The notes: generated from the letters alone by a model not told the origin. 7,548 bases of DNA from an uncultured Clostridia bacterium (GCA_937901805.1 CALDJI010000326.1:1-7548), one strand, 5' to 3'. Shown: positions 1 through 6,229, counted from the first letter of the stretch. Numbers and translations: made by a program.

Positions 1-228
1 TTTTGCAGCACCTTCTGCGGCAGTTTGTGCTGCGAACGGAGTGGATTTTCTGGAGCCTCTGAATCCGAGGCCGCCGGAGCTTGCCCAAGAAAGAGCATTG
101 CCCTGTGTATCTGTGATCGTAACGATCGTATTGTTGAAAGTAGACTGGATATGGGCGGCGCCACGCTCGATATTCTTGCGCTCGCGGCGGCGGCGAGTTG
201 TGGCCTTCTTCGGTTGTGCTTTTGCCAT
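1..228 (-). CDS. rpsK: 30S ribosomal protein S11, N-terminal part (cut by window edge)
   Basis: The first 76 codons of S11, a small-subunit platform protein that contacts 16S rRNA near the E site and the mRNA exit path. The reading frame opens at an ATG at 228-226 and stays open to base 1; the family is usually about 130 residues, so roughly 50 are missing beyond the window. Visible hallmarks are a basic N-terminal tail with four consecutive arginines (residues 12-15), then [10 protein letters not shown] (31-40) and [14 protein letters not shown] (55-68), the family's most conserved block. The start is set by an AGGGAGGG ribosome binding site in the short gap after the rpsM stop codon. S11 after S13 is standard alpha-operon order; rpsD or rpoA would be expected next, outside the window. 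Confidence 0.97.
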   Translation of the reverse strand, partial: MAKAQPKKATTRRRRERKNIERGAAHIQSTFNNTIVTITDTQGNALSWASSGGLGFRGSRKSTPFAAQTAAEGAAK

Positions 229-247
229 CTCTCGTTTCCCTCCCTAA

Positions 248-616
248 TTACTTCTTCTTGTTGGCGATTGTCTTCTTCGGTCCCTTGCGAGTACGGGCGT
301 TCGTTTTAGAACGCTGTCCTCTGACAGGAAGGCCTTTGCGGTGGCGGATGCCACGATAGCAACCAATCTCAATCAGTCTCTTGATGTCAAGTCCTACGTT
401 ACGGCGAAGGTCGCCTTCCACCGTGTAGTTCTTGTCGATATAATCACGCAGTTTGGAGACATCGTCCTCGGTGAGGTCTTTGACTCTGGTATCCGGGTTT
501 ACACCGGTTGCTGCGAGGATATCGTCAGCAGATTTGCGGCCAATCCCCAAAATATAGGTAAGGCCAATTTCGACTCGCTTTTCTCTCGGCAAGTCAACAC
601 CAGCGATACGTGCCAT
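248..616 (-). CDS. rpsM: 30S ribosomal protein S13
   Basis: Complete S13 of 122 residues, the usual length. S13 sits in the head of the small subunit, contacts the P-site tRNA through its basic C-terminal tail and forms bridges to L5 of the large subunit. The sequence starts [10 protein letters not shown], carries the helix-two-turn-helix motif [10 protein letters not shown] (21-30), and has the strongly conserved [20 protein letters not shown] segment (85-104) followed by a lysine-rich tail ending at residue 122. The ATG at 616-614 is preceded by GGAGG about nine bases upstream and ends with TAA. It lies 34 bases after rpmJ and 19 bases before rpsK, the conserved rpmJ-rpsM-rpsK order. Confidence 0.98.
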   Translation of the reverse strand: MARIAGVDLPREKRVEIGLTYILGIGRKSADDILAATGVNPDTRVKDLTEDDVSKLRDYIDKNYTVEGDLRRNVGLDIKRLIEIGCYRGIRHRKGLPVRGQRSKTNARTRKGPKKTIANKKK

Positions 617-650
617 TTACAGTTGCACCTCCATTGTATCGGATTCTACA

Positions 651-764
651 TTAACCCTGACGCTGTTTGTGCTTCGGGTTCTGGCAAATTACCATTACGC
701 GGCCCTTGCGCTTAATCACTTTGCATTTTTCGCAGATGGGCTTAACGGAAGGTCTGACTTTCAT
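651..764 (-). CDS. rpmJ: 50S ribosomal protein L36, zinc-binding form
   Basis: A 37-residue gene found by direct translation: ATG at 764-762, TAA at 653-651. L36 is the smallest large-subunit protein and packs into a junction of 23S rRNA helices. The protein starts [15 protein letters not shown] and has the full zinc set C11, C14, C27 and H32, so this is the metal-binding form and not the cysteine-free paralogue that zinc-starved bacteria substitute. Length matches the family's usual 37-38 residues. A near-perfect AAGGAGGT lies nine bases before the start. It sits between infA and rpsM, the classic position. A GC-rich hairpin with a U-run ends immediately before its ribosome binding site. Confidence 0.98.
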   Translation of the reverse strand: MKVRPSVKPICEKCKVIKRKGRVMVICQNPKHKQRQG

Positions 765-781
765 GTGAAAATACCTCCTTG

Positions 782-804
782 AAAAGGCCCGGTCGGGCTA
801 TTTT
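782..804 (-). promoter_or_regulatory. GC hairpin with U-run between infA and rpmJ (possible weak attenuator)
   Basis: On the transcribed strand, GCCC (798-795), loop GACC, GGGC (790-787), one C, then TTTT (785-782). The AAAA at 804-801 could pair with the U-run across a small internal loop. The first stem base is the last base of the infA TAG stop codon, and the U-run lies just before the rpmJ AAGGAGG. It resembles a short intrinsic terminator, but a 4-bp GC core is weak and essential genes follow, so partial attenuation, mRNA stabilisation or no function are all possible. Confidence 0.3.
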
Positions 805-1016
805 GAACGCCATGTAATGCGCCCTTTGCTCAGGTCGTAGGGCGACATCTCGACCGTCACTTTATCACCCGGAAGGATACGGATATAATTCATCCTCAGC
901 TTCCCGGAAATATGGGCTAGGATTTTATGGCCGTTTGCAAGTTCTACCTGGAACATCGCGTTTGGCAGAGCCTCCAAAACAGTGCCTTCAATTTCAATGA
1001 CATCTTCTTTTGACAA
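798..1016 (-). CDS. infA: Translation initiation factor IF-1
   Basis: Complete 72-residue IF-1, exactly the usual length. IF-1 binds the 30S A site during initiation and works with IF-2 and IF-3 to select initiator tRNA. It is a single OB-fold S1-like domain: conserved stretches are [12 protein letters not shown] (15-26), [20 protein letters not shown] (28-47) and [15 protein letters not shown] (48-62), closing with GRITWRSK (65-72). The start is TTG (1016-1014), supported by the family N-terminus SKEDVIE and an AGGAGGT seven bases upstream; no in-frame ATG gives the expected N-terminus. The stop is TAG. The upstream KOW gene's TAA lies in this ribosome binding site, which suggests translational coupling. 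Confidence 0.98.
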   Translation of the reverse strand: MSKEDVIEIEGTVLEALPNAMFQVELANGHKILAHISGKLRMNYIRILPGDKVTVEMSPYDLSKGRITWRSK

Positions 1017-1021
1017 GCAAA

Positions 1022-1288
1022 TTACCTCCTCGGCGCTGCCGGCTGCTCCGGATAATTGTATCCATGGAGCAATTTCCGCAGCTGTTTGTCTGTAAGGTTC
1101 GGATCAAGGGAAACAAACGTGTTGGTTTTCTGGACATGTTTGGGCTTTTTACGTTTTGGGTGTTCGAGTTTACGCAGTTTGCCGTCTGCCAGCCAGATAA
1201 ACCCCTCTTGTATTTCCAGGACAACAAAATAGCGTCCCTTATCCCGTCCTGAAAGCGATTTCACGATCTGTCCTCTGGAAAGCTCCAT
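1022..1288 (-). CDS. Small KOW-domain RNA-binding protein (L14e/L6e/L27e-like)
   Basis: An 88-residue basic protein with the look of the KOW-domain family found between map and infA in Bacillota (ybzG is the Bacillus counterpart by position). The N-terminal part (about residues 4-40) has the KOW pattern: G6-Q-I-V, then [11 protein letters not shown] (13-23), and a later L-A-D-G-K (33-37). A lysine/arginine-rich stretch follows (44-50, PKRKKPK) and then a C-terminal helix-like segment [10 protein letters not shown] (65-74). KOW domains commonly bind rRNA or contact the ribosome or RNA polymerase; the exact role of this family is not established to my knowledge. ATG at 1288-1286 has GGAGG six bases upstream. 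Its stop overlaps the infA ribosome binding site. Family assignment is good; function is inference. Confidence 0.88.
   Translation of the reverse strand: MELSRGQIVKSLSGRDKGRYFVVLEIQEGFIWLADGKLRKLEHPKRKKPKHVQKTNTFVSLDPNLTDKQLRKLLHGYNYPEQPAAPRR
1024..1030 (-). promoter_or_regulatory. Ribosome binding site of infA, fixing a TTG start
   Basis: AGGAGGT on the minus strand with a seven-base spacer to TTG at 1016-1014. Its last base is the first base of the upstream gene's TAA stop codon. A second TTG at 1020-1018 is out of frame and too close. Confidence 0.85.
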
Positions 1289-1300
1289 CAGGCACCTCCG

Positions 1301-2050
1301 TTACGCTTGGGTCAGGATAACGGGTCCATTGTCCGTAATAGCGATGGTGTGTTCAAAATGTGCGGAAAGGCTGCCGTCTGCCGTTACGACAGTCCAGCCA
1401 TCCGGCATTTGTTTGACCTGCCGACGTCCTGCATTGATCATCGGCTCAATTGCGATAACCATGCCAGCCGCTAACCGGACGCCCCTCCCTGGCTGCCCAA
1501 AATTCGGCACCTCAGGAGATTCATGCAGTTCTTTTCCAACACCATGCCCGACATATTCCCGCACTACGGAAAATCCGCGCGCTTCGACGTATTCTTGGAC
1601 AGCATGCCCAATATCGCCGATGCGGTTGCCTGGGATTGCCTGCCGGATCCCTTCATAGAGGCTTTGCTTTGTCGCATCCATCAGTGCCTGTGCCTCTTCC
1701 GAGACGCTCCCTGCCGGAAATGTTGCCGCATTGTCGCCATGGTAACCGTTGTAAAACGCACCAACATCAACGCTGACAATATCCCCTTCGTGAATCATCC
1801 GATGAGGACTTGGGATACCGTGGATGATTTCGTTGTTAATAGAAAGACAGGCGGAACCAGAAAAGCCGCCGTATCCTTTAAACGATGGAACCGCGCCCTG
1901 AGAACGGATAAAATGCTCAATTTTCAAGTCAAGCTCCCCAGTCGTGAGTCCGGGTTTTACCAATTCTCCTGCGTACTGCAACGCCTGAGCAGAAATCCTG
2001 CATGCATCACGCATCACTTCCAGCTCATGTTTCGTTTTAAGTACAATCAT
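1301..2050 (-). CDS. map: Methionine aminopeptidase, type I
   Basis: Complete 249-residue type I methionine aminopeptidase, which removes the initiator methionine from nascent proteins after deformylation. The pita-bread fold metal ligands are all present: D95 (VDVG), D106 (YHGDNAAT), H169 (YVGHGVGKELHE), E202 (IEPM) and E233 (HFEHT); the substrate-site histidine is H77 (NNEIIHGIP). They correspond to D97, D108, H171, E204, E235 and H79 of the E. coli enzyme. There is no N-terminal zinc-finger or SH3-like extension, so it is the short Ia-like form. ATG at 2050-2048 lies two bases after the adk TAA, with TGGAGG inside the last codons of adk, so translation is probably coupled. adk-map between secY and infA is the normal Gram-positive arrangement. 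Confidence 0.98.
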   Translation of the reverse strand: MIVLKTKHELEVMRDACRISAQALQYAGELVKPGLTTGELDLKIEHFIRSQGAVPSFKGYGGFSGSACLSINNEIIHGIPSPHRMIHEGDIVSVDVGAFYNGYHGDNAATFPAGSVSEEAQALMDATKQSLYEGIRQAIPGNRIGDIGHAVQEYVEARGFSVVREYVGHGVGKELHESPEVPNFGQPGRGVRLAAGMVIAIEPMINAGRRQVKQMPDGWTVVTADGSLSAHFEHTIAITDNGPVILTQA

Positions 2051-2052
2051 GA

Positions 2053-2685
2053 TTACGCCTCCAGCGCCGCAAGGGTTCTCGCTGAAACTTCGCTGACATC
2101 CCCCTGCCCATCAACAACTTTGAGCTTGCCGCTCTTCTGATAATATGCAATCAAAGGTTCGGTCTGGCTGTGATACACATTCAGTCGATCCTTGACTGTC
2201 TCTGGCTGATCATCCTTACGGATGACAAGCTTTCCGCCGCACCGATCACACACGCCCTCTACCTTAGTCGGTTTGGATACGGTATGATAGGATGCGCCGC
2301 ATGCCTCGCAGACACGTCTGCCGGACATTCTCTGAGTAATTGCCTCGTCCGGAACCTCAATATCAATGACCGCGTCCACGGAAACGCCCATTTCTTCGAG
2401 CGTCTGGGCTTGCGCCACCGTTCTTGGGAATCCATCGAGGATAAATCCGTTGTTGCAGTCCTCCTGCGCAATGCGCTCCTTCAGCAAAGCAAGGACAATC
2501 TCATCCGGAACCAGTTTTCCGCTGTCCATAAAAGACTTGGCTTTGACACCGTATTCCGTCTGGTTTTTCACTGCCTCTCTCAGAAGGTTTCCTGTTGAAA
2601 CGGATGGGATATGCAGATGGTCACAAATGACCTCCGCCTGTGTGCCTTTACCGGCACCGGGCGCTCCGAGAAGTATGAGCTTCAT
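2053..2685 (-). CDS. adk: Adenylate kinase, long zinc-LID form
   Basis: Complete 210-residue adenylate kinase (ATP + AMP = 2 ADP), a cytoplasmic enzyme that balances adenine nucleotides. The P-loop is [10 protein letters not shown] (7-16). The AMP-binding part includes STGNLLRE (30-37) and DGFPRT (84-89, with R88). The LID domain carries C126, C129, C146 and C149 in a CxxC-x16-CxxC zinc site, the arrangement typical of Gram-positive enzymes; Gram-negative ones use hydrogen-bonding residues instead. I chose the ATG at 2685-2683: it gives the family N-terminus [10 protein letters not shown] and has AGGAGGAG nine bases upstream. An in-frame ATG at 2727 would add 14 residues unlike any kinase N-terminus and lies inside a hairpin. 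The 70-base gap from secY holds two inverted repeats, so adk may have its own post-transcriptional control. Confidence 0.98.
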   Translation of the reverse strand: MKLILLGAPGAGKGTQAEVICDHLHIPSVSTGNLLREAVKNQTEYGVKAKSFMDSGKLVPDEIVLALLKERIAQEDCNNGFILDGFPRTVAQAQTLEEMGVSVDAVIDIEVPDEAITQRMSGRRVCEACGASYHTVSKPTKVEGVCDRCGGKLVIRKDDQPETVKDRLNVYHSQTEPLIAYYQKSGKLKVVDGQGDVSEVSARTLAALEA

Positions 2686-2694
2686 AAGCGTTCT

Positions 2695-2702
2695 CTCCTC
2701 CT
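2695..2702 (-). promoter_or_regulatory. Ribosome binding site of adk, fixing the start at 2685
   Basis: AGGAGGAG on the minus strand, nine bases before the ATG at 2685-2683. It excludes the longer reading frame from 2727, which has no comparable site. It lies directly against the 3' arm of the 2703-2719 hairpin. Confidence 0.85.
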
Positions 2703-2719
2703 CGCAGGTGATTCCTGCG
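2703..2719 (-). repeat. Inverted repeat just upstream of the adk ribosome binding site
   Basis: A perfect 6-bp GC-rich stem: CGCAGG, loop AATCA, CCTGCG on the transcribed strand. The 3' arm abuts the adk Shine-Dalgarno sequence, so folding, or a protein bound to the stem, could affect ribosome access. No U-run follows, so it is not an intrinsic terminator. The pairing is seen directly; any role is inferred. Confidence 0.45.
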
Positions 2720-2726
2720 TCATTCA

Positions 2727-2745
2727 AAGGATAAGCTGTATCCTT
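2727..2745 (-). repeat. Perfect 7-bp inverted repeat in the secY-adk gap
   Basis: On the transcribed strand AAGGATA, loop CAGCT, TATCCTT: a perfect 7-bp stem with a 5-base loop, beginning 10 bases after the secY stop codon. It is followed by TGAATGA and then a second hairpin. Only three U residues follow the stem, so termination is unlikely; mRNA stabilisation, processing or a protein-binding site are alternatives. Confidence 0.45.
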
Positions 2746-2755
2746 CTACGGTTTC

Positions 2756-4051
2756 TTATTCCAAAAATCCTCTGTAGTGACGGGACATCATCTGGGTTTC
2801 AAGCTGGCGTGCCGTATCCAGGGCAACGCCGACCACGATGATGATAGAAGTACCGCCAAGCGCAATATCTACCCCGGTAATTCCGCCGACAGCAATCGGA
2901 AGGATTGCGACAACAGCCAGGAAGAGCGCACCGACAAGCGTTACTTTGGAAATGATCTTCCCAATAAACTCAGAGGTCGGTTTTCCCGGACGAATTCCCG
3001 GAATCGTACCGCTGTTCTTGCGCAGGTTGTTTGCAATTTCCAGTGGATTGTACTGGATTGCAACGTAGAAGTAGTTAAACCCGATAATCAGAATGAAATA
3101 AATCAGCGCATACCACACAGTATTGTAATTAAACGCACCGAAGAATTTTCCAAGCCAAGAAGACTTATCTGGATCAACAAACCCAACGATGGTGCTCGGA
3201 ATTGCAAGCAGAGAACTTGCAAAGATAATCGGCATAACGCCGGACATATTGACCTTTACCGGGATATGGGAATTTTGTCCGCCATACATCTTGCGGCCCA
3301 CCACACGTTTTGCATACTGTACCGGAATCCGGCGTTCAGCATTCGTCATAACAACGATAAAAGCAATCAGTGCAATAAAAAGAATCGCAATCAGCGGAAC
3401 AAAGAAGAAGTACTTGGTTTCACCCTGGCTGCCAAGCTGGAGCAGTGCCCACAGTTTTCCAACAGTAATTGGGAACCGAGAAATAATACCTGCAAACAAG
3501 AGGATGGAAATGCCGTTGCCAATCCCCTTTTCATTGATCTGTTCGCCAATCCAAACGACCAATCCTGCGCCGGCAGTAAAGGCTAAAACAATGACAATTG
3601 CAGCAAAAATGCCGGAGAAACCACTGGTATATTTGACGGCGCCATAATTTCTAAACATAAAGTAATAGGCGATTGCCTGTACCAATGCCAAACCAATGGT
3701 CACCCAACGAGTGATTTTTGCGAGTTTTTTTCTGCCTTCTTCCCCTTCTTTGGAGAGTCTCTCCAAAGGACGGATAGCAATTGTCAGCAGCTGGATCACA
3801 ATCGTAGCAGTGATATACGGAGTAACTGATAGGGCGAACAAGGTGGCTTTGGAGAAAGCACCGCCTGTCATCATATCAACGTATCCGAGTAGGCTGCCCG
3901 ATTGGCTCATCAGCGAATTCATTACGCTTGCATCAAGGTAAGGGACAGGGATAGCAGCCCCCACTCTGAAAATCAGGATGATTAACAGAGTGTAAAGCAG
4001 CTTTTTCCGAAGGTCAGGGACTTTCCAGGCGTTTCTGAACGTCTCAAACAC
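2756..4051 (-). CDS. secY: Preprotein translocase channel subunit SecY
   Basis: Complete 431-residue SecY, the membrane channel that with SecE, SecG, SecA and the ribosome moves proteins across or into the cytoplasmic membrane. About ten hydrophobic segments are visible, the first at residues 18-37, then roughly 67-92, 113-133, 147-168, 178-195, 215-236, 268-291, 311-331, 369-389 and 394-411. SecY hallmarks include TPYITATIVIQLLT (77-90), the cytoplasmic loop QYAKRVVGRKMYGGQNSHIP (245-264) and IRPGKPTSEFI (353-363), the last two being the large cytosolic loops that contact SecA and the ribosome. The start is GTG (4051-4049) with GAGGTGA six bases upstream, inside the last codons of rplO; the genes are separated by one base. 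Placement after rplO is universal for the spc cluster. Confidence 0.98.
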   Translation of the reverse strand: MFETFRNAWKVPDLRKKLLYTLLIILIFRVGAAIPVPYLDASVMNSLMSQSGSLLGYVDMMTGGAFSKATLFALSVTPYITATIVIQLLTIAIRPLERLSKEGEEGRKKLAKITRWVTIGLALVQAIAYYFMFRNYGAVKYTSGFSGIFAAIVIVLAFTAGAGLVVWIGEQINEKGIGNGISILLFAGIISRFPITVGKLWALLQLGSQGETKYFFFVPLIAILFIALIAFIVVMTNAERRIPVQYAKRVVGRKMYGGQNSHIPVKVNMSGVMPIIFASSLLAIPSTIVGFVDPDKSSWLGKFFGAFNYNTVWYALIYFILIIGFNYFYVAIQYNPLEIANNLRKNSGTIPGIRPGKPTSEFIGKIISKVTLVGALFLAVVAILPIAVGGITGVDIALGGTSIIIVVGVALDTARQLETQMMSRHYRGFLE

Positions 4052-4052
4052 C

Positions 4053-4493
4053 TTACATCACCTCGGCCTTTCCGCCCGCCTCCTCGATTTTCTGCTTTGC
4101 AGATGCAGAGTAAGCAGCGACTTTCACGGTCAGCTTTTTGGTCAGCTCACCATTTCCAAGGATCTTGACACCGTCAAGCGCCTTTTTCACAAGACCTGCT
4201 TCCATCAGTGCATTGGTATCAACAACAGCGCCATCTTCAAACTTGTTGAGGGCACTGACATTGATTGCCGTATACTTGGTAGCGAAGATATTGTTGAAGC
4301 CTCTTTTCGGAAGACGTCTTTGGAGCGGCATCTGGCCGCCTTCAAATCCTGGTCTTACTCCACCGCCGGAACGTGCATTCTGGCCCTTATGGCCTTTGCC
4401 AGCGGTTTTTCCGCTTCCGGAACCATTTCCTCTTCCTTTGCGGAATGCTTTCGTATTGGAACCCGGTGCCGGGGAAAGCTCATGCAGTTTCAT
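4053..4493 (-). CDS. rplO: 50S ribosomal protein L15
   Basis: Complete 146-residue L15, an early-to-mid assembly protein whose long extended N-terminal arm threads through 23S rRNA. The N-terminus [13 protein letters not shown] is typical. The glycine-rich arm contains [18 protein letters not shown] (20-37) and [16 protein letters not shown] (51-66), followed by a globular C-terminal domain ending at residue 146. ATG at 4493-4491 has AAGGAGGT about eight to nine bases upstream. It is separated from rpmD by the longest non-coding gap in the window, 82 bases, and runs almost directly into secY, whose ribosome binding site lies in its last codons. Confidence 0.98.
   Translation of the reverse strand: MKLHELSPAPGSNTKAFRKGRGNGSGSGKTAGKGHKGQNARSGGGVRPGFEGGQMPLQRRLPKRGFNNIFATKYTAINVSALNKFEDGAVVDTNALMEAGLVKKALDGVKILGNGELTKKLTVKVAAYSASAKQKIEEAGGKAEVM
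4058..4064 (-). promoter_or_regulatory. Ribosome binding site of secY, fixing a GTG start
   Basis: GAGGTGA on the minus strand, six bases before GTG at 4051-4049 and inside the last codons of rplO. The ATG at 4058-4056 is the final sense codon of rplO, in another frame, and is not the secY start. Confidence 0.75.
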
Positions 4494-4531
4494 GTGTTCG
4501 CACCTCCTTGCCCAGTGTGTTGTCTGAGCGA

Positions 4532-4560
4532 ATCTAAGTTTTCAACAGAATTCACGTCAA
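4532..4560 (-). promoter_or_regulatory. Promoter-like sequence upstream of rplO-secY
   Basis: TTGACG (4560-4555, five of six matches to the sigma-A -35 consensus), a 17-base spacer, then TTAGAT (4537-4532, three of six to the -10). It lies in the 82-base rpmD-rplO gap, about 40 bases before the rplO start. The -35 and spacing are good, but the -10 lacks the critical second-position A, so it may be chance or a weak internal promoter. Confidence 0.25.
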
Positions 4561-4567
4561 ACGCGAC

Positions 4568-4586
4568 CAGAAGAATTACTCTTCTG
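4568..4586 (-). repeat. Perfect 7-bp inverted repeat enclosing the rpmD stop codon
   Basis: On the transcribed strand CAGAAGA, loop GTAAT, TCTTCTG: a perfect 7-bp stem whose 5-base loop contains the rpmD TAA (4578-4576). No U-run follows directly, so it does not look like a classical terminator. It may protect a 3' end, mark a processing site or be incidental. Confidence 0.4.
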
Positions 4587-4755
4587 TTACTTCAATCAGG
4601 TGGGAGATCTTAGCGACCTTACCCTTGGTAGCCTCATTATCCGGCTGTACGGTAACAGCACCGATTTTGTGCAGTCCGAGGGAATGAGCGGTCGCAATCT
4701 GGTCGTCTTTTCTGCCCACAAGGCTCTTTACGAGCTTGATTTTGAGCTGTGCCAT
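4576..4755 (-). CDS. rpmD: 50S ribosomal protein L30
   Basis: A 59-residue gene found by direct translation: ATG at 4755-4753, TAA at 4578-4576. L30 is a small ferredoxin-like-fold protein of the large subunit, present in most but not all bacteria. The protein begins MAQLKIKLVKSLVGRKDDQI and continues with ATAHSLGLHKIGAVTVQP (21-38) and a C-terminal KVAKISHLIEVTEE (46-59); the S-L-x-G-R-K and L-G-L-x-K motifs are family marks, and length fits the usual 58-61. AGGAGGAG precedes the start by about eight bases, right after the rpsE stop. It is the last gene before the 82-base gap to rplO, and a 7-bp hairpin is centred on its stop codon. Confidence 0.97.
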   Translation of the reverse strand: MAQLKIKLVKSLVGRKDDQIATAHSLGLHKIGAVTVQPDNEATKGKVAKISHLIEVTEE

Positions 4756-4771
4756 AGCGTTTCTCCTCCTC

Positions 4772-5272
4772 TTAGCCGATAATTTCCTGTGCAGACTTGC
4801 CGCGCATTGCAGCTACCTGCTCTGCATCTCTAAGAGATGCAAGGCCTGCGATTGTAGCGCTTACTACGTTGCAGGGGTTATTGGAACGAAGGCATTTGGT
4901 TCTGATATCCTTAATTCCTGCGGTCTCCAGAACAGCACGGACAGCACCGCCAGCGATAACGCCGGTACCCTGTGCAGCCGGTTTCAAAAGAACACGGCCG
5001 GCACCAAACGCGCCAATAACTTCATGAGGGATAGTGGTTCCCTTCAAAGAAACCTTGATCAGGTTTTTCTTTGCATCCTCAATTCCCTTGCGGATTGCCT
5101 CAGGGACTTCGGAAGCTTTGCCCAGACCGTAGCCTACAATCCCATTGCCGTCGCCGACAACGACGAGAGCTGCGAATTTGAAGATACGGCCGCCTTTTAC
5201 GGTTTTCGATACACGGTTGATCGATACGACTCTTTCAGTGAGATCGAGTGTAGATGCATCAATTCGAGCCAA
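4772..5272 (-). CDS. rpsE: 30S ribosomal protein S5
   Basis: Complete 166-residue S5, a body protein near the mRNA entry tunnel that influences decoding fidelity and helicase activity. The N-terminal double-stranded-RNA-binding-like domain spans about 11-75, with the loop VKGGR (25-29) where spectinomycin-resistance mutations are known in other bacteria; this loop looks wild type. The C-terminal domain begins near [20 protein letters not shown] (79-98) and continues with [16 protein letters not shown] (101-116) and [14 protein letters not shown] (127-140). The start is TTG (5272-5270), chosen because it yields the family N-terminus ARIDAS and has an AGGAGG run six bases upstream. It lies 17 bases after rplR and 16 bases before rpmD. 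Confidence 0.98.
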   Translation of the reverse strand: MARIDASTLDLTERVVSINRVSKTVKGGRIFKFAALVVVGDGNGIVGYGLGKASEVPEAIRKGIEDAKKNLIKVSLKGTTIPHEVIGAFGAGRVLLKPAAQGTGVIAGGAVRAVLETAGIKDIRTKCLRSNNPCNVVSATIAGLASLRDAEQVAAMRGKSAQEIIG

Positions 5273-5278
5273 AGTATT

Positions 5279-5288
5279 CCCTCCTCCT
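5279..5288 (-). promoter_or_regulatory. Ribosome binding site of rpsE, fixing a TTG start
   Basis: AGGAGGAGGG on the minus strand, six bases before TTG at 5272-5270 and next to the rplR stop codon. No in-frame ATG gives the S5 N-terminus. Confidence 0.85.
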
Positions 5289-5289
5289 C

Positions 5290-5649
5290 TTAGAATTTGA
5301 GGCCACTCTCACGAGCACCTTCCGCCAGCTCTTTGACACGGCCATGGTAGACATATCCGCCGCGGTCAAAAACAACATCAGAAATTCCTTTTTCCAGAGC
5401 TTTCTGTGCAATCATCTGGCCGACTTTACGGGCAGCTTCTTTGTTGCCGCCGTTGCCCTCAAATGCTTTATCCATGGTGGAAGCCGCTGCGAGGGTTACG
5501 CCGTTTACGTCGTCAATAAGCTGCGCGTAAATATGCTTACTGGAGCGGAATACATTCAGGCGTGGACGCTCAGCAGTACCGCTGATTTTCGCACGGACTC
5601 TTGCGTGTCTTAAAAGCCTCTGCTTGTTGCTGTCAGGCTTTTTCACCAT
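5290..5649 (-). CDS. rplR: 50S ribosomal protein L18
   Basis: Complete 119-residue L18, which binds 5S rRNA together with L5 and helps seat it in the central protuberance. The basic N-terminal tail (1-26) is followed by [20 protein letters not shown] (28-47), then a helical region [19 protein letters not shown] (71-89), and the family signature [20 protein letters not shown] (93-112) near the C-terminus. ATG at 5649-5647 has AAAGGAG about ten bases upstream, in the 19-base gap after rplF. It stands in the conserved rplF-rplR-rpsE order. Confidence 0.98.
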   Translation of the reverse strand: MVKKPDSNKQRLLRHARVRAKISGTAERPRLNVFRSSKHIYAQLIDDVNGVTLAAASTMDKAFEGNGGNKEAARKVGQMIAQKALEKGISDVVFDRGGYVYHGRVKELAEGARESGLKF

Positions 5650-5668
5650 TGTTAGTTCACTCCTTTAA

Positions 5669-6214
5669 TTACTTCTTAGCCTTACCGGCTTTACCCTCTT
5701 TGCGGATGATCGTTTCGTCTACGTACTTGATACCTTTGCCCTTATATGGCTCCGGCGGACGTTTCTCACGAACTTCTGCTGCAAACTGGCCGACTTTCTG
5801 TTTGTCGGGACCGGAAATGACGATTTTGTTTGGGGCAGGAACGTCGATTGTGATGCCGTCAATCTCCGGTACGATAACCTGATGAGAATAACCGAGGTTC
5901 ATCACAAGGTTTTTGCCCTGTTTTGCTGCACGGTAACCGACACCGTTGATCTCAAGCTCTTTTTTGAAGCCGTTGGTAACGCCTTCCACCATATTGGCAA
6001 CGAGAGAACGGGTGAGGCCGTGCAGGGATCTGTGCTCTTTGCCCTCAGACGGACGGGTAACAACAATCTCGTTGTTCTCGACCGCAACGGACATATCTCT
6101 GTGGGTTGCACACTCCAGGGTTCCTTTCGGGCCCTTCACTGTGACAACATTGCCGGCGATCTTGACATCGACTCCAGTCGGGATCGCAATCGGCTTTCTA
6201 CCTATACGTGACAT
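5669..6214 (-). CDS. rplF: 50S ribosomal protein L6
   Basis: Complete 181-residue L6, which binds 23S rRNA near the sarcin-ricin loop and the factor-binding site. It has the tandem two-domain L6 layout, about 1-82 and 83-175. Visible marks are [15 protein letters not shown] (1-15), VKGPKGTLE (26-34), [20 protein letters not shown] (91-110), the RNA-contact segment [17 protein letters not shown] (133-149) and [12 protein letters not shown] (153-164). The basic C-terminal tail ends KAGKAKK. ATG at 6214-6212 is preceded by GGGAGGG about eight bases upstream, within a 15-base gap after rpsH. Confidence 0.98.
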   Translation of the reverse strand: MSRIGRKPIAIPTGVDVKIAGNVVTVKGPKGTLECATHRDMSVAVENNEIVVTRPSEGKEHRSLHGLTRSLVANMVEGVTNGFKKELEINGVGYRAAKQGKNLVMNLGYSHQVIVPEIDGITIDVPAPNKIVISGPDKQKVGQFAAEVREKRPPEPYKGKGIKYVDETIIRKEGKAGKAKK

Positions 6215-6229
6215 ATTCGATGCCCTCCC

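Noticed and set aside
617..650. Short inverted repeat TGTA/TACA in the rpmJ-rpsM gap
   Set aside because: Only 4 bp with an 8-base loop, expected by chance.
994..1227. A 77-codon minus-strand frame overlapping the KOW gene and infA
   Set aside because: Out-of-frame shadow; the KOW and IF-1 frames both have good ribosome binding sites and family similarity.
1523..2140. A 205-codon open frame on the plus strand opposite map and the end of adk
   Set aside because: Antisense shadow of two clearly identified enzymes; it crosses the adk-map junction and shows no family motif.
2259..2471. A 70-codon arginine-rich minus-strand frame inside adk
   Set aside because: Alternate-frame shadow of adk without a ribosome binding site or known motif.
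2686..2727. Longer adk starting at the in-frame ATG at 2727
   Set aside because: The extra 14 residues do not match adenylate kinase N-termini, that ATG has no good ribosome binding site and lies in a hairpin, while ATG at 2685 has AGGAGGAG and begins the standard [10 protein letters not shown].
2728..2755. Possible promoter in the secY-adk gap (TTGGAA followed by ATACAG)
   Set aside because: Both boxes match the consensus poorly, and the hairpins explain this region better.
2777..3586. A 269-codon open frame on the plus strand opposite secY
   Set aside because: It is the antisense shadow of secY, with no ribosome binding site, no recognisable domain and a low-complexity polar composition; secY on the other strand is unambiguous.
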